Of a stretch of 64,000 bases of DNA, positions 43,511 through 53,850 are shown piece by piece; within the stretch, counting starts at the first letter, position 1, and every line of letters starts with the position of its first letter. The stretch comes from Sorex araneus (taxonomy: Eukaryota > Chordata > Mammalia > Eulipotyphla > Soricidae), in contig NC_073311.1 of NCBI RefSeq assembly GCF_027595985.1, positions 49,828,463 to 49,892,462 of the forward strand, given 5' to 3'. The notes beneath the pieces are model-generated. The model was not told the DNA's origin. It did no database searches and was given only the letters and a program-made list of their open reading frames with translations. The translations under genes and the position numbers were made by a program.

Positions 43511-43890
43511 TGCAGGTCTGTTTAAGCTATTCCAGGAAATTGAAGTATCAAAAACACTTCCAAACAGTTTCTATGAAGCAAATATCACCCTGATACTAAA
43601 AACAAATATACCACAAAGAAATAGATAAAACACTCCTGAAATTTATATGGAACAATAAACCCCCACAAATAGCTAAAGCAATCCTTGGAAAAAAGAAGAT
43701 GGGTGGCGTCACCTTCCCCAACTTCAATATTCCTGATGAACACAGACGCAAAGATCCTCAACAAAATATTGGCAAATAGAATCCAACGACTCATCAAAAA
43801 GATCATACACCATGACCAAGTAGGATTTATCCCAGGGATGCAAGGATGGTTTACCATTCACAAGTCAATCAAAGTAATTCATCATCTTTT
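43511..43890 (+). mobile_element. L1 5' part, inverted and scrambled
   Basis: Three sense-strand ORF2 pieces lie in the wrong order. The first, 43519-43625, equals about 35873-35960 of the young L1. The second, 43633-43725, equals about 36925-37015. The third, 43730-43885, equals about 35998-36145. They directly abut the antisense half, as in a twin-primed 5' inversion with further template jumps. Confidence 0.85.
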
Positions 43891-44264
43891 CCTTAGGTAT
43901 TCCTTTTCCTTAGGTATTCCTATAATTCCTATAATTCACAGGTTATTCCTCTTGCTGTTATCTTACATTCTCTTACATTCTAATGCTTCTCCTTTCTTTG
44001 ATCTCTTCCTTATCAGTGTTAGCTTGCATTTTACCTTCAAGATGGTCTATATCATTCTCTCCCTGTATAATTCTGCTACTCTGGCTTGCCATTCTATTCT
44101 TTGGTTCCTTCGCTTCATTTCATATGGAATCTGTCATCCTCTCAATCAGTTCTCTAAATAGGTCAAATTTCTCACCGCATGATTGCTTAGCTGCACTGTC
44201 CCCAGTGCTTTCTTAATTTCTATTTCCAAGCATCTACGTTACTAGGAGATTTGCTGAATTGTGA
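43890..44264. other. Unassigned T-rich sequence, possibly L1 ORF1 region antisense
   Basis: The T/C-rich text with 'attcctataattcctataat' direct repeats could be a diverged antisense L1 ORF1 segment, but no motif confirms it. Confidence 0.3.
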
Positions 44265-44493
44265 GATTCCATTTGAGGTTATATTGCTTTCTCCTTTTCT
44301 TAGTTAGTAATCCACTTATTTCTTGTCATTTTGTAGGAACACAGTAAGAGATATATTAAGCTTAAATGTTGACTTTTCCCTGGGACATCTTGCCATGTAG
44401 CCCAAATTACAGTCCTCAGTCCATGTTAGTCTTCCCTAACCTCGGCAGGATTCTTATACAGTCTCTTCTTTTTGGTTCATGAAAGAGTTTGTT
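44265..44493 (-). mobile_element. LTR (4786 family), left part, broken by a nested insertion
   Basis: 'acacagtaagagatatatta' and 'ctcagtccatgttagtcttc' match the LTR at 59040-59140. The LTR resumes at 46539 after the nested RTE derivative. Confidence 0.8.
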
Positions 44494-46528
44494 GCCCGTG
44501 AATCTGGCTATCTTCCCAATGGCTCCTCGGAGGTGGTGGACTCCAGCTTCCCTTCCCTCCTGACCAGACTTCTGTTGCTGAAGTCCTCCGCTCAAGGCGC
44601 CTCTCCACACGTTTGGACGAGCCTCACGCATGAAGGTACTCGCAGAGGAACCCAAGTGTGTGGGACCCGGGGCTGAGACCTCCAAGCCTAGCTCGGATTG
44701 GGACTGGGTCTCTTCCACCCAGATCTCCCATTTTCCGTAGCTAGGCGGTCACATCCAGAAACTGCCCCCAGCATCATTTTTTTTTTAATTTTATTGAATC
44801 ACCATGTGGAGGGTTACATAGTTCTCAGGATTATGTCAGTTATACAATACTCAAACACCCTTCCCTTCACCAGTGCCCATCTTCCATCACCAACCCCCCC
44901 AGTATACCTGCCGCCCCCTCCCACCTCCCCAGTCCCCACCCTTGTAAGTGATAAGTTTCACTTCGTTTACGCCTTATCTCGATTACATTCCATGTTTCAA
45001 CACACAACTCACTACCGTTGCTGGGGTTTCCCCCCCAAAAGAAAAAGACAGTCCTATTGCCAAGGAGGCATTTGATAGTTCTCCACTGCTAAGAATATAG
45101 AGATATTAAGTCCCGCTGTTTGTTACATAACTTTTCTTTTTCCCCCTTGCCCCGCGCCTTCGAGTTCACGCCTGTTTAGTAATCGCCACGCTGCCTGACA
45201 AGGGAAAAAAAACACGAAAAGGATGGTTATTTCCCGTCATCAGCAGGCGTGGGGCTCTGGCTTAGTTGATAGACTAGTAGAGTGTCTGCAAGCAGTTTCT
45301 GGAACCGAAGGTCTTGCACTGGTATCGGCTCCAGCTCGAGATTCAACCAGCGTCCCACTGTTCCATGTACATAATTTTTCCCCTTATATCCCATTCCCAT
45401 GCCACCAGGTCTGTTTGCTTAATGGACATCACACTATAGTTGGCGACACGCCGCGTTTCTTCCCGAGAAAGAAGAAAATTTCTTCTCAGCCGGCGTGGGG
45501 ATATAGCTTAGTTCAGTCTAGAGAGATGGCTACCACTTTGATTGCCTTCAATATTTCAGCAACAGACTTACTATTCTTGTTAGGATCTCCCACAAAAGTC
45601 CGACCCATTAAAAAAGGAACCATTACATATTGCTGATGCTAAGATGACATTAGGTCGAGCGGTTTTGGGTTTCTGTATAAAGTCCAGGGAAAGTACAACC
45701 AGAAATAACATCACTACAAACTTTTACCCTTTTATGGTGCTCATAAGATGGAGAAACCTAGAGAGAGGCTCGGCGTCTCCATTTTGCGCTCAGAAAGCCG
45801 CGGACCCTGCGCTGTGCTCAGGAGGAAGGAGTTGAGAGAGAGAGGTTAAAAGAATTGGGGGATGCCCGGTTCCCACTGTTTCAGCCCGCCGTGGGTTCTC
45901 CGATCCCGTGCCGGAATTAGTTCAGTGGGCTGCTTGGAGTCCAAGGGCGCTTCCTTGGGCTCTTCCATCATGCTCGCTCCGCAGCAGGGTCCAAAGGGAA
46001 GCACACGTGGGGGAGGTGGGTTTAAGTATCTATCTGCGGTGGGCGGGGGTCACCGCTCCCGCCCCCTGGGGTCTCCCGCAAGCGCGCGTCCTGTTTCAGC
46101 TGGCTCGGCGTCTCCATTTTGCGCTCAGAAAGCCGCGGACCCTGAGCCCCCAGCATCATTTAATCCCACCAAAGGTCAACATCCAGACACTTAAAACCAA
46201 GCTCCAGAAGTTTGCAGCCACTCTGCGTCCATAGAACATCTTATAGCCTACTTCTCTTTCTGGGAGGACCTGACAAGCTACCGAGAGTTTCCTGCCAACA
46301 TGGAGAGCCTCGCAAACTCCTCATGGTTTATTCATCTGCCAAAACCAGTAACACTGCTGGATCTCTTTCCCCTGATCCTGAAAGAGCCTCCAATGTGGCA
46401 TCATTGGGAAGGACGAGAAAAGAGAGGCTTCTAAAATCTCAGGACTAGGACGAATGGAGACGTTACTGAGACCACTCGAGAAATTCAAATTCGACGATCA
46501 ACAGGATAATGATGATGATGATGATGCC
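44494..46528 (+). mobile_element. Internally deleted RTE derivative, nested in the LTR
   Basis: It is flanked by 'agagtttgtt' at 44484-44493 and 46529-46538. The left part contains 'ctctccacacgtttggacga' and 'gaggaacccaagtgtgtggg'. The right part has the RTE 5' block ('gaaagagcctccaatgtggc', 'gagaaaagagaggcttctaa') and a (GAT)n tail. It is interrupted by the composite insertion at 44778-46145. Confidence 0.85.
44778..46145 (-). mobile_element. L1-like composite: 3' UTR joined to GC-rich repeated 5' region
   Basis: This 1368-bp insertion is flanked by perfect 14-bp copies of 'gcccccagcatcat' (44764-44777 and 46146-46159). It is antisense: the plus strand starts with poly(T) and an L1-type 3' end ('ttcaccagtgcccatcttcc'). 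The far end is GC-rich and contains the 43-bp block starting 'ggctcggcgtctccattttg' twice, at 45767-45809 and 46102-46144, 335 bp apart. One copy ends exactly at the insertion boundary, which suggests a monomer-type 5' region. No ORF1 or ORF2 sequence is present. Confidence 0.8.
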
Positions 46529-46538
46529 AGAGTTTGTT

Positions 46539-46960
46539 CCATGACTGTGCTCTTCACTTATACTTCTAATGGTGCTTAGCCTGTCCCTTTTAGGTGCCTG
46601 GGTAGCTTACAGCTTGCCCTGGGTCAATCCAAGTCCTTCGCTGGAACCCACCTTTTGGGGGTATTAGGAAGTAAGGGCAGCTGAGCTTAACTCAAGTAAA
46701 TTTGACGTATACCCAGGAGTAAGTATTATTTGGAGTCAATTAACTCCCATGTTACAAAAGCATATCACCAACTGTCTTCCTGTGTCTATACAAAAAGGAC
46801 ATTGTTAAACCATGCAAAGGACATAAATGAAAGAGAAAAGCAATGCAGGATTAGGAGTGCCTGATGAAATTGGGCATGCCTCCGAAGCAATGTGATGGGT
46901 GCAATCAATAAAACTAAGCTCCCTGCAGGAGGAGCAAAGATAAACTAATGCTTTCCAGCA
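46539..46960 (-). mobile_element. LTR (4786 family), right part
   Basis: 'cttgccctgggtcaatccaa', 'aagtaagggcagctgagctt' and 'gtctatacaaaaaggacatt' follow the same order as in the intact LTRs and end near 'ctttccagca'. Confidence 0.85.
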
Positions 46961-47530
46961 GTGTTCTACGCAACTTTTCCAGCTAACTTGCCGTATTCCA
47001 CCAGACTCTTAGTACTACAAAATTTGGAGGTGTCGCTTAATGGTGTTCAGTTGTTGAAGTGGGCCATTTCGAGGCTGAGAACTATTGAGTGTGGTGGGGA
47101 CAGTTGAGACTTCAGGAGGTAGGTGTGGGGAAGAATCTACCCTTCCTCATTCCAAAAAATCCACAGAGTTCTCAACCTGACAGTCTGCTTGGGAGATTCA
47201 GCATGTTGGCATTCTTTTTGATATTAGTTGGGGATTTGGGCAATTTCTATGCCTAAACTTTGATGGAATTTAACTCTTGTTCATAAAAAATTAATACATA
47301 AATTTATTTTTGCTTGTGTATAGCACCACCTACTTTCTAACACATTCCCCAACAATCTTGTGAAATACTAAATATGATACCGAGGTTTGTTTCGTATACT
47401 ACACAGTTTTCATCAGGAACTAAAAAAAAATTGTCTTTAAAACATATTAATTGGAGCCATAATTCACGATCATGAAATCCCATTAATCACTGATTTCTCA
47501 GTCAGGCTCAGTAACCTCTCCATTTGTCCT
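46961..47530. other. No recognised feature
   Basis: Sequence between the broken LTR and an inverted pair of RTE derivatives; nothing supported. Confidence 0.4.
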
Positions 47531-47870
47531 TTCCCTGAGATCTTAGAAGTCTCCCTTGACTCCCAACGCGATGCTGCACTGGGGGCTCTTTCAGGGTCAG
47601 GGAAATGAGATCCAGCTTGTTACTGGCTTTAGCATATGAATACACCATGGGAAGCCCGCAAGGCTGTCCCATGTGGGCAGGAAACTCTCAGAAGATTGCC
47701 AGTTTCTCCCACAGGAAGAAGTAGGCTACAAGATATCACTTCTGGGAGCTTGCTTTTAAGTCTCTGAATGTTGACCGTTGGTGGAATTACACAAACCTGG
47801 GTTCCTCTGCCGGTACCTTCATGCATGAGGCCTGTCCAAACGTGTGGAGAGGGGCAAGAGACCCCTCTCC
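47531..47870 (-). mobile_element. RTE derivative, antisense arm of an inverted pair
   Basis: On the minus strand it reads 'gtgggcaggaaactctcaga'-type sequence as reverse complement, matching 15200-15520 and 44610-46440 with the opposite polarity. Confidence 0.75.
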
Positions 47871-47879
47871 ACACAAGAG

Positions 47880-48130
47880 GAGTCTCATGCCCGTACACCT
47901 GGCTGTCTTCACCGGGGCCCCTTGGAGGGGATGGGCTCCAGCTTCCCTCCCCACCCCAAGCAGAGCTCCCAGCAGCCAAAGACCACTGGAACTTAGCTAC
48001 AGCCATGCTCGAGGACCCTCTCCACACGTTCAGACAGGCCTCATGCATGAAGATACAGTCAGTGGAACCCAGGTGTGTGTAATCCCATCACAACATCCAG
48101 AGAGAGACTTAAAAGCAAGCTCTCAGAAGA
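47880..48130 (+). mobile_element. RTE derivative, sense arm of an inverted pair
   Basis: 'ctctccacacgttcagacag', 'ggaacccaggtgtgtgtaat' and 'gacttaaaagcaagctctca' repeat, in the opposite direction, sequence found at 47745-47865. The two arms could pair over about 120 bp. Confidence 0.75.
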
Positions 48131-48628
48131 GAGTGATACAGAGAGTCTCTTGGAACTATAATTACTATGAGATAAAAAATATATATAGTTAAACCACATG
48201 CTGAAAGATTAGCAATCATGTAAATTAAAACCCATGCAAGCTATTCTTTTCTCTCTTCTACAGAGTGATCATGCCATAAATTTCTGTAGTAATATGAGCA
48301 CTGTTTTATACAAACTAATGGTTAGATCCCTATATATAGTTACTATAGTTTATTTCCATTGTGAAAAAAACTAAAAATATATGAAATAACATTCCAAACC
48401 TGTAATGAGCAGAATATTTTCAAAAAGTCTTTTTTGGAACACTCTTATAATAGGAAATTAAGCATACATTAATAACAATGATATTTGTATTCATATCTAT
48501 TGTACAGAAATTCATTATTTAAACAAATCAAACTATAAAAATCTAAAGAATAATATCTGTCAAATAAAAAGTCTCTTTTGGCAAATAGAATTCTCTAGAT
48601 GAACAAAGTTTGCATTTCACTCACTTAC

Positions 48629-48764
48629 CTAACACTATCAATACACAGTATGATTATCAAATACACGATTATGAGTAAAACCACGAGTGTATTCAGGATA
48701 ATTATATGAGAATGACTCTTTGAAGTCACATCCCTTGGAACAACTATTTGAAGTCTTTTTTGCA
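48629..48764 (-). CDS. Lectin-like receptor gene C, candidate transmembrane exon 2
   Basis: A strong acceptor ('gttatctctatttag', AG at 48765-48766) and donor GTAAGT (48628-48627) bound 136 nt of open frame. It reads a basic N-side (VQKRLQIVVPRD then SKSHSH) and a long hydrophobic run IIILNTLVVLLIIVYLIIIL followed by CID, a type II signal-anchor pattern. It enters in phase 1, matching exon 1 at 50660-50699. It leaves in phase 2, unlike gene A exon 2 (phase 1), so it either belongs to another NK-complex lectin subfamily or the frame has drifted. No lectin-domain exon was found at lower coordinates in this window; L1, RTE and LTR insertions fill that space. Partial or dead gene is likely. Confidence 0.6.
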
Positions 48765-48799
48765 CTAAATAGAGATAACAGAACACGAGAAATAGTAAC

Positions 48800-49700
48800 C
48801 ATCCTGTAGTTTCTTTTGATAGTTTTCTTCTGATAGTTTCTTATCCACTAGAGGGGGTAATTTGCATGTAATTTTATGAAGCCACAGTTTTTGTCTCTCA
48901 AAGTTAATTGATCAGAGAACTTCAAATTCATCTTGAACACACAGGAAGTGGCCTTGAAACCCTCCCTCTGAAAAGAAATAAAAGTCTGACTAAACCTCCT
49001 GGTCCCGCTAGGAGTATGAGAGAGTCATGTCAGGAATAAAATCAATAAAACATAGCCAAACTCTTGGAAACTGCAGATTAAATTATCTTGATTTTTTAAA
49101 AGAAATTTTCTTGATTCTTTAAAATAAATTTTGAAAAGTGAGCTGGGCAAATCTTCATTCAAATGGCAGTGTTAAAGAAAAAATGAGAACAAGAAAAGTT
49201 TAGTGTTAACAGTTAAGGTAAACAAGGTTAATTATTATTAGATGTGTTAATAAGATATGAATGTCAAGTCAATGACTCCACTTGGGAGGAAAGAACTTAG
49301 CTAATGATAGACCATAAAAGGCTTCCAAACTGAGTAGCAAGCTTCTTCTCGAACAAGTGCAGTTAGAGAGGCCATTCATGTTAAAATAAAATGATGTTGT
49401 ATATTTATTTCAAACAATGTCCTACATTTTTGTAGGACAGTGTTGTACCTCAGAACATCAGACATGGTCTGAAATCTGTTAAAAATATTTTTCTTGGAAC
49501 TCTCTTCTAACTCATTTCTTGAATTCAAGGTACACTCTTGCCTAGCAGGGTTTTTTTTTTTTTTTATTTCTTTTCCTTTAAGTTTTCATGCGGCTAATTT
49601 TTCATAGATGTTTACCATTGTAAATTGACTTTCTTAATTAAATTATTTTTTTAAGTTTTAAATTTCCAGAAATGCCCTGCCAAGCAGTATGAGTTGAGAA
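48800..49700. other. Candidate intron 1 of gene C, 3' part
   Basis: AT-rich unique sequence with a T run at 49552. No exon is seen. Confidence 0.4.
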
Positions 49701-49734
49701 ATTAATATGCAACCAACTCTGTGGCGCTTGAGCC

Positions 49735-49905
49735 CAGAAGGTCTCAGGGACACAAGAATCAATATCCAGTGGGGTCAGGGATCACCAGAGCCACATCCAG
49801 CAGTATTTGTGGGGTCTGGAAGTGCTAGGAGTAAAACACAGGGCTTCCTACTGCTAGGCATGTGCTCTACCTCTTGAGTTATTTCCCCGTAACCCCAGCA
49901 GGTCC
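49735..49905 (-). mobile_element. SINE type C, antisense
   Basis: On the minus strand a tRNA-like head (AACTCAAGAGGTAGAGCA) is followed by GTGTTTTACTCC, a weak B box. It differs from types A and B. Confidence 0.6.
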
Positions 49906-50659
49906 AGTCTCATTCCTAAGGAAGACCTGGCAAGGACCTTTAAAATCTCTGCAGTTCCCAGTGACAGGAGAGTCTTATTATTAAAGAAAAATGCTACAGA
50001 GTTCCTGGATCACGTACAATTATGGAAAAAACAGACCATCCTATACTTTGAGAATTACAACCACCTGTCCTATGAACTCCAGGGAAAGAGTGAGGCTGAA
50101 TTTTGAATCAAATCATGTACTTGGATAATTTAGTTGATCTGGCCTATGTAATAATCATGGATGAAAGCTCTTAACACAGACTCCTGAGCGCCCCTGAAGA
50201 GATTCCTGTGTTGGGTTTGTGATGCATCTGGATTCTCCAGGGGAGCACATGGAGTCTTGTGTTCTCATCCCTCAAATTCCCAGTGACTTGCCCGATATGT
50301 CTCTCTAATTTGGCACTTCTTCAGTTTTATCCTTGTTAATAAAGTGCGAACATGTGTAGTGCTCTGAAAGAATTCTGTGAGTCACTCTGGTGACAGCAAG
50401 CCCACTGGGGGAGGCCTCAAATGTCTGTTCTGCCTGCTACAGTGTGGGAAGCACGAGTGTCTCACTTATAACTGGGGTCTAAAGCAAGGACAGACTGACT
50501 GGGACTCTCTTCTTTAATCTATGTCATCTAGTGTGGACTACAATTAGTGTCAGAACAAGACCCCAGATAAGAAACGTAACTAGAGGGGACACAGAACTGG
50601 CTTCTACACTAGTTTCTGCTCCTGTTCTACTCCAGTAAGTTGGGATACTTTTTCTTCAC

Positions 50660-50699
50660 CTGTGTCTCTTGTCTTCAATTTGGGGGCAGTGTTTTCCAT
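50660..50699 (-). CDS. Lectin-like receptor gene C, candidate exon 1
   Basis: ATG at 50699-50697 opens MENTAPKLKTRDT and then a split codon before donor G-GTGAAG (50659-50658). The exon ends in phase 1, as required by the acceptor of exon 2 at 48764. The size, a short cytoplasmic tail of 13 residues, fits CLEC2-type first exons. No ITIM-like or YxxL motif is present. The frame is open further upstream, so a longer start cannot be excluded. The call depends on the phase match and position, not on residue similarity. Confidence 0.42.
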
Positions 50700-50819
50700 A
50701 TAGCTTTTGTTTTCTATGTGCTGAGAATAGAGGTTGATATTCAGGGGAGAAATAGGATAGGACCGAAGAAAGAGAAGACTGACTGTTTTTTTTAAGAGGT
50801 TATGCAATCTCCATAAGGG

Positions 50820-51430
50820 ATTTTGGAGTTTTTTCCACTCTAGAAAAATCTTGTGGGGTTTTCATTTGTCTGTGTTTTTGTTTTTGCTTTAGTTCTTTGG
50901 GTTTGGTTTTGGTTTGTTTTGGTTTTTGCTTTCATTCATCTCCAGGACCACTGGAGAAGCCTCTGGAATCTCAATGCACACACTCCTTAACTTTGTGAAC
51001 AACTCAACTATGATTTCTGACTAATAATTCTTCATGCAACTCTCCTTCTTGTTCCTCCATTAGTGCAAGGATTCTTATGTTTTCTCTCGTGACCTCATTC
51101 CATAGTTCTCTTAGGTGCTATTCATTTATATTTCCCCATCTTTTACTATTTTCTAGAGACTTTCTACATCTAGTCTCGGATCTCATTGATTTTGATCCAC
51201 AGCTGCTGTTACTCTGCTGCCAAAGCCTTTTATTGACTTTTTTTTTTATTTTCAATTTAAGGTGAAAGAGTATTTCCAAAATTATGCAGATGTTTTTCTG
51301 TTATAAATTTAAAACTATATAAACATAAAATAAAACTTTTGAAGGCTTGTTAATGTGAAGAAATGTTTCCCATGTGTTGTTTTGGTAATAAATTCCACTG
51401 GACCCTAAAGAATAATGTAGGCGTAGTATC
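50820..51430. other. Unassigned T-rich sequence
   Basis: 'ttggttttggtttgttttgg' low-complexity text near 50880-50935, then T-rich sequence that could be an old antisense L1 ORF1 segment. Nothing is firm. Confidence 0.3.
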
Positions 51431-51439
51431 TAAAGGAAA

Positions 51440-51750
51440 TAAAATAAAATAAAATCAGGCAAAATGTGAAAAGAGAATATCTGATTCTCCCTACACCTTA
51501 CTCCAAAATATTGGATATTCCAGAACATTTAACAAGAGTCAAAAATGTTTTATTTATTTTTAAAAGAAGTACACATAAAACAAAAACGCAAAAATGTAAA
51601 AAGCAATATATTGTATTTTTGCAACCAGAATAATATTTGGGTTGTTATATTTTGTCCACAGAAAGGTTTTAAAACTCCTGAGTATGTACCATAGTAAAAT
51701 CCGGGATACAAAAGAAAGATGTCAAGAGATATCCCGCCCCTGTGTCTGCC
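51440..51750 (-). repeat. Inverted paralogue of gene A intron 2, lacking the LTR
   Basis: The minus strand reads 'ttttactatggtacatactc', which spans without a break the point where the LTR sits in gene A (4785/5933). The similarity continues to the 6.2 kb side ('aatattttggagtaaggtgt') and to the 4.75 kb side ('ctcttgacatc'). Confidence 0.88.
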
Positions 51751-52204
51751 AACTCAGCAGTCATGCCATAAACAACCCCTAGGTGGCGCCAGATAATCTC
51801 ATCATCTAATTTCATTATCGGCCACCACCCAGGTCACATAGCCTTCTTTCCCAGAAGGGAGCAGCATGACGCTCGCATAACCAAGCCGCAGGACCCTGCA
51901 TCAGGCTGTTTCACTCTGAGCACCACAGACAGGGGCGGGTGAGACCCCTCCCTGCTGCAAGGGACCCAGCCCCTGCAGCCAGAAACCTCCAGAACACATT
52001 TGCTGCCCTGCTCACAGCTGCTCTCCACACACTCGGGAGAGCCTCACCCACAAGTGAACATTTATTTGGACTGGTTTACTTCATAGGACATACCCTACCT
52101 GTACTACTTTATAAAAAAAAAAATAAAAAAAACTTTAGAAATTTAACAATTGTAGGTATGAAGAGAATCTAGTTTCTAATAAATAAATTTAAAAAGAACA
52201 ATAT
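51750..52204. other. Unassigned sequence with a partial RTE-derivative block
   Basis: 51940-52060 ('ctctccacacactcgggaga') resembles the left part of the RTE derivatives. The rest is AT-rich. Confidence 0.45.
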
Positions 52205-53446
52205 CACAATATCATTTTATTTTATTTTAAAATTTTTTATTTTTTTTATTTTTTAATGAATCATCATGAGGTACAAACTTTCTTGCTTACATTTCAGTCA
52301 TACAATGATTGAGTACTTATCCCTCCACTATGCCTGTTCTCCACCACCAAATTTCCCATTATCTCTCCCATCCCCCAATGCCCCTACCCCCACAACCTCC
52401 CCCATGCCTCCATGGCAGGCACATTCCCTTTAACTCTCTCTCTCTCCTTTAGGATGTTGTGGTATGCAATGCAAGTATTGGGTGGCCATCATGTTCAGTC
52501 TACACTCTACTTTTGGCACACACATCTCCCATCCCAAGTGGGCCCTCCAAACACCTGTTACTTCATGGTCCCTTCTCTATCTGAGCTGCCTTTCCCCCGG
52601 TATGTGAGGTCAATTTCCAAGCTGTGGGACCAACCTCCTGGTACTTATTTCTACTATTCTTGAGTGTTAGTCTCACATTCTATTACTTTATATTCCACAA
52701 ATGAGTGCAATATTCCTATGTCTGTCCCTCTCTTTCTGACTCATTTCACTTAGCATGATACTTTCTATGTTGATCCACTTATATGCAAATTTCATGACTT
52801 CATCATTTCTAACAGCTGCATAGTATTCTATTGTGTAGATGTACCAAAGTTTCTTTAACCAGTCATCTGTTCTCGGGCACTTGGATTTTTTTTCCAGATA
52901 CTGGCTATTGTAAACAGTATTGCAATGAACATGCAAGTGCAGATGTCATTTCTACTATATTGTTTTTGCATCTCTGGGATTTATTCCCAGAAGTGGTATT
53001 ACTGGTTCAAATGGAAGCTTGATTTTTAATTTTTTTGAGAAACATCCATACTGTTTTCCAAAAGGGCAGGACCAGTCAGCATTCCCACCAGCAGTAAAAG
53101 AGAGTCCCTTTCTCCCTACATCCATGCCAACACTGGTTGCTTTTGTGCTTTTGGATGTGGGCCAGTCTTTGTAGTATCAAATAATATCTCACTGTTCTTT
53201 TGATTTGCATCTCCCTAATGATTAGCGATGAAGAACATTTTTTCATGTGCCTTTTGGCCAGTCAGATTTCTTCTTTGAGAAAATTTCTGTCCATCACCCC
53301 ATTTTCTAATGGGGTTGGATGTTTTCTTCTTGCAGATTCCAACCAGTGCCTTGTATATCCTTGATATTAACCCCTTATCAGATGGGTATTAGGTCGATAT
53401 CCTTTCCCATTCTGTGGATTGTCTTTGTATTTTGGTCACTGTTTCT
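52205..53446 (-). mobile_element. L1, antisense, 3' part
   Basis: It starts with T-rich tail text, then the 3' untranslated region and the end of ORF2. It stops at the point equivalent to 37460 of the young L1 ('tattttggtcactgtttctt'). Confidence 0.93.
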
Positions 53447-53850
53447 TTTGAGATGTTGTCAATGACGGCATCTTCCCATAGTGCTGCAATGGTGCCAAAG
53501 AGTTCCCAGTTGGTGGTCGTTCTGGGAGTTCTTTTCTTAAACCTTGTAGCCCTTCCTCCCCACTCCATGAAGTAGAATTTCGCATGAAGGAGATGGTGGT
53601 CTGATCCAATTTGGAATTTTGGGACACAGTGACATCGGTCAGGCAAAACAGTCGATTGAATATGATGTGGTCATTTTGTTGTGGAACTGTCCACTGGGAG
53701 CTTCTTATGTCCAATGTTTAGATTCAGCCTTCTGGAATGCGAGTTACCATGGATAGTCTTGGTCAACATGATGAACTCAGACAGTATCTCACCCTGTTCA
53801 TTCCATTCTAGGCTGTGGGTCCCAATGTGGAGTTCTTTGGGTGACCTTCT
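53447..53850 (-). mobile_element. RTE endonuclease part, inverted
   Basis: The minus strand encodes, with frameshifts, the second half of the RTE endonuclease. WNEQGEILSEFIMLTKTIHG, then DHIIFNRLFCLTDV, PKFQIGSDHHLLHAKF (the catalytic S-D-H motif) and FKKRTPRTTTNWELFGTIAAL are visible. It faces the opposite way from the adjoining RTE 3' part. Confidence 0.8.

Noticed and set aside
45247..45350. tRNA-like boxes in the composite element ('tggcttagttgataga')
   Set aside because: No paired acceptor stem or canonical B box could be found by eye; left as part of the composite.
45862..46234. GC-rich open frames of about 110 codons
   Set aside because: They lie in the repeated GC-rich end of the composite element and cross its insertion boundary.
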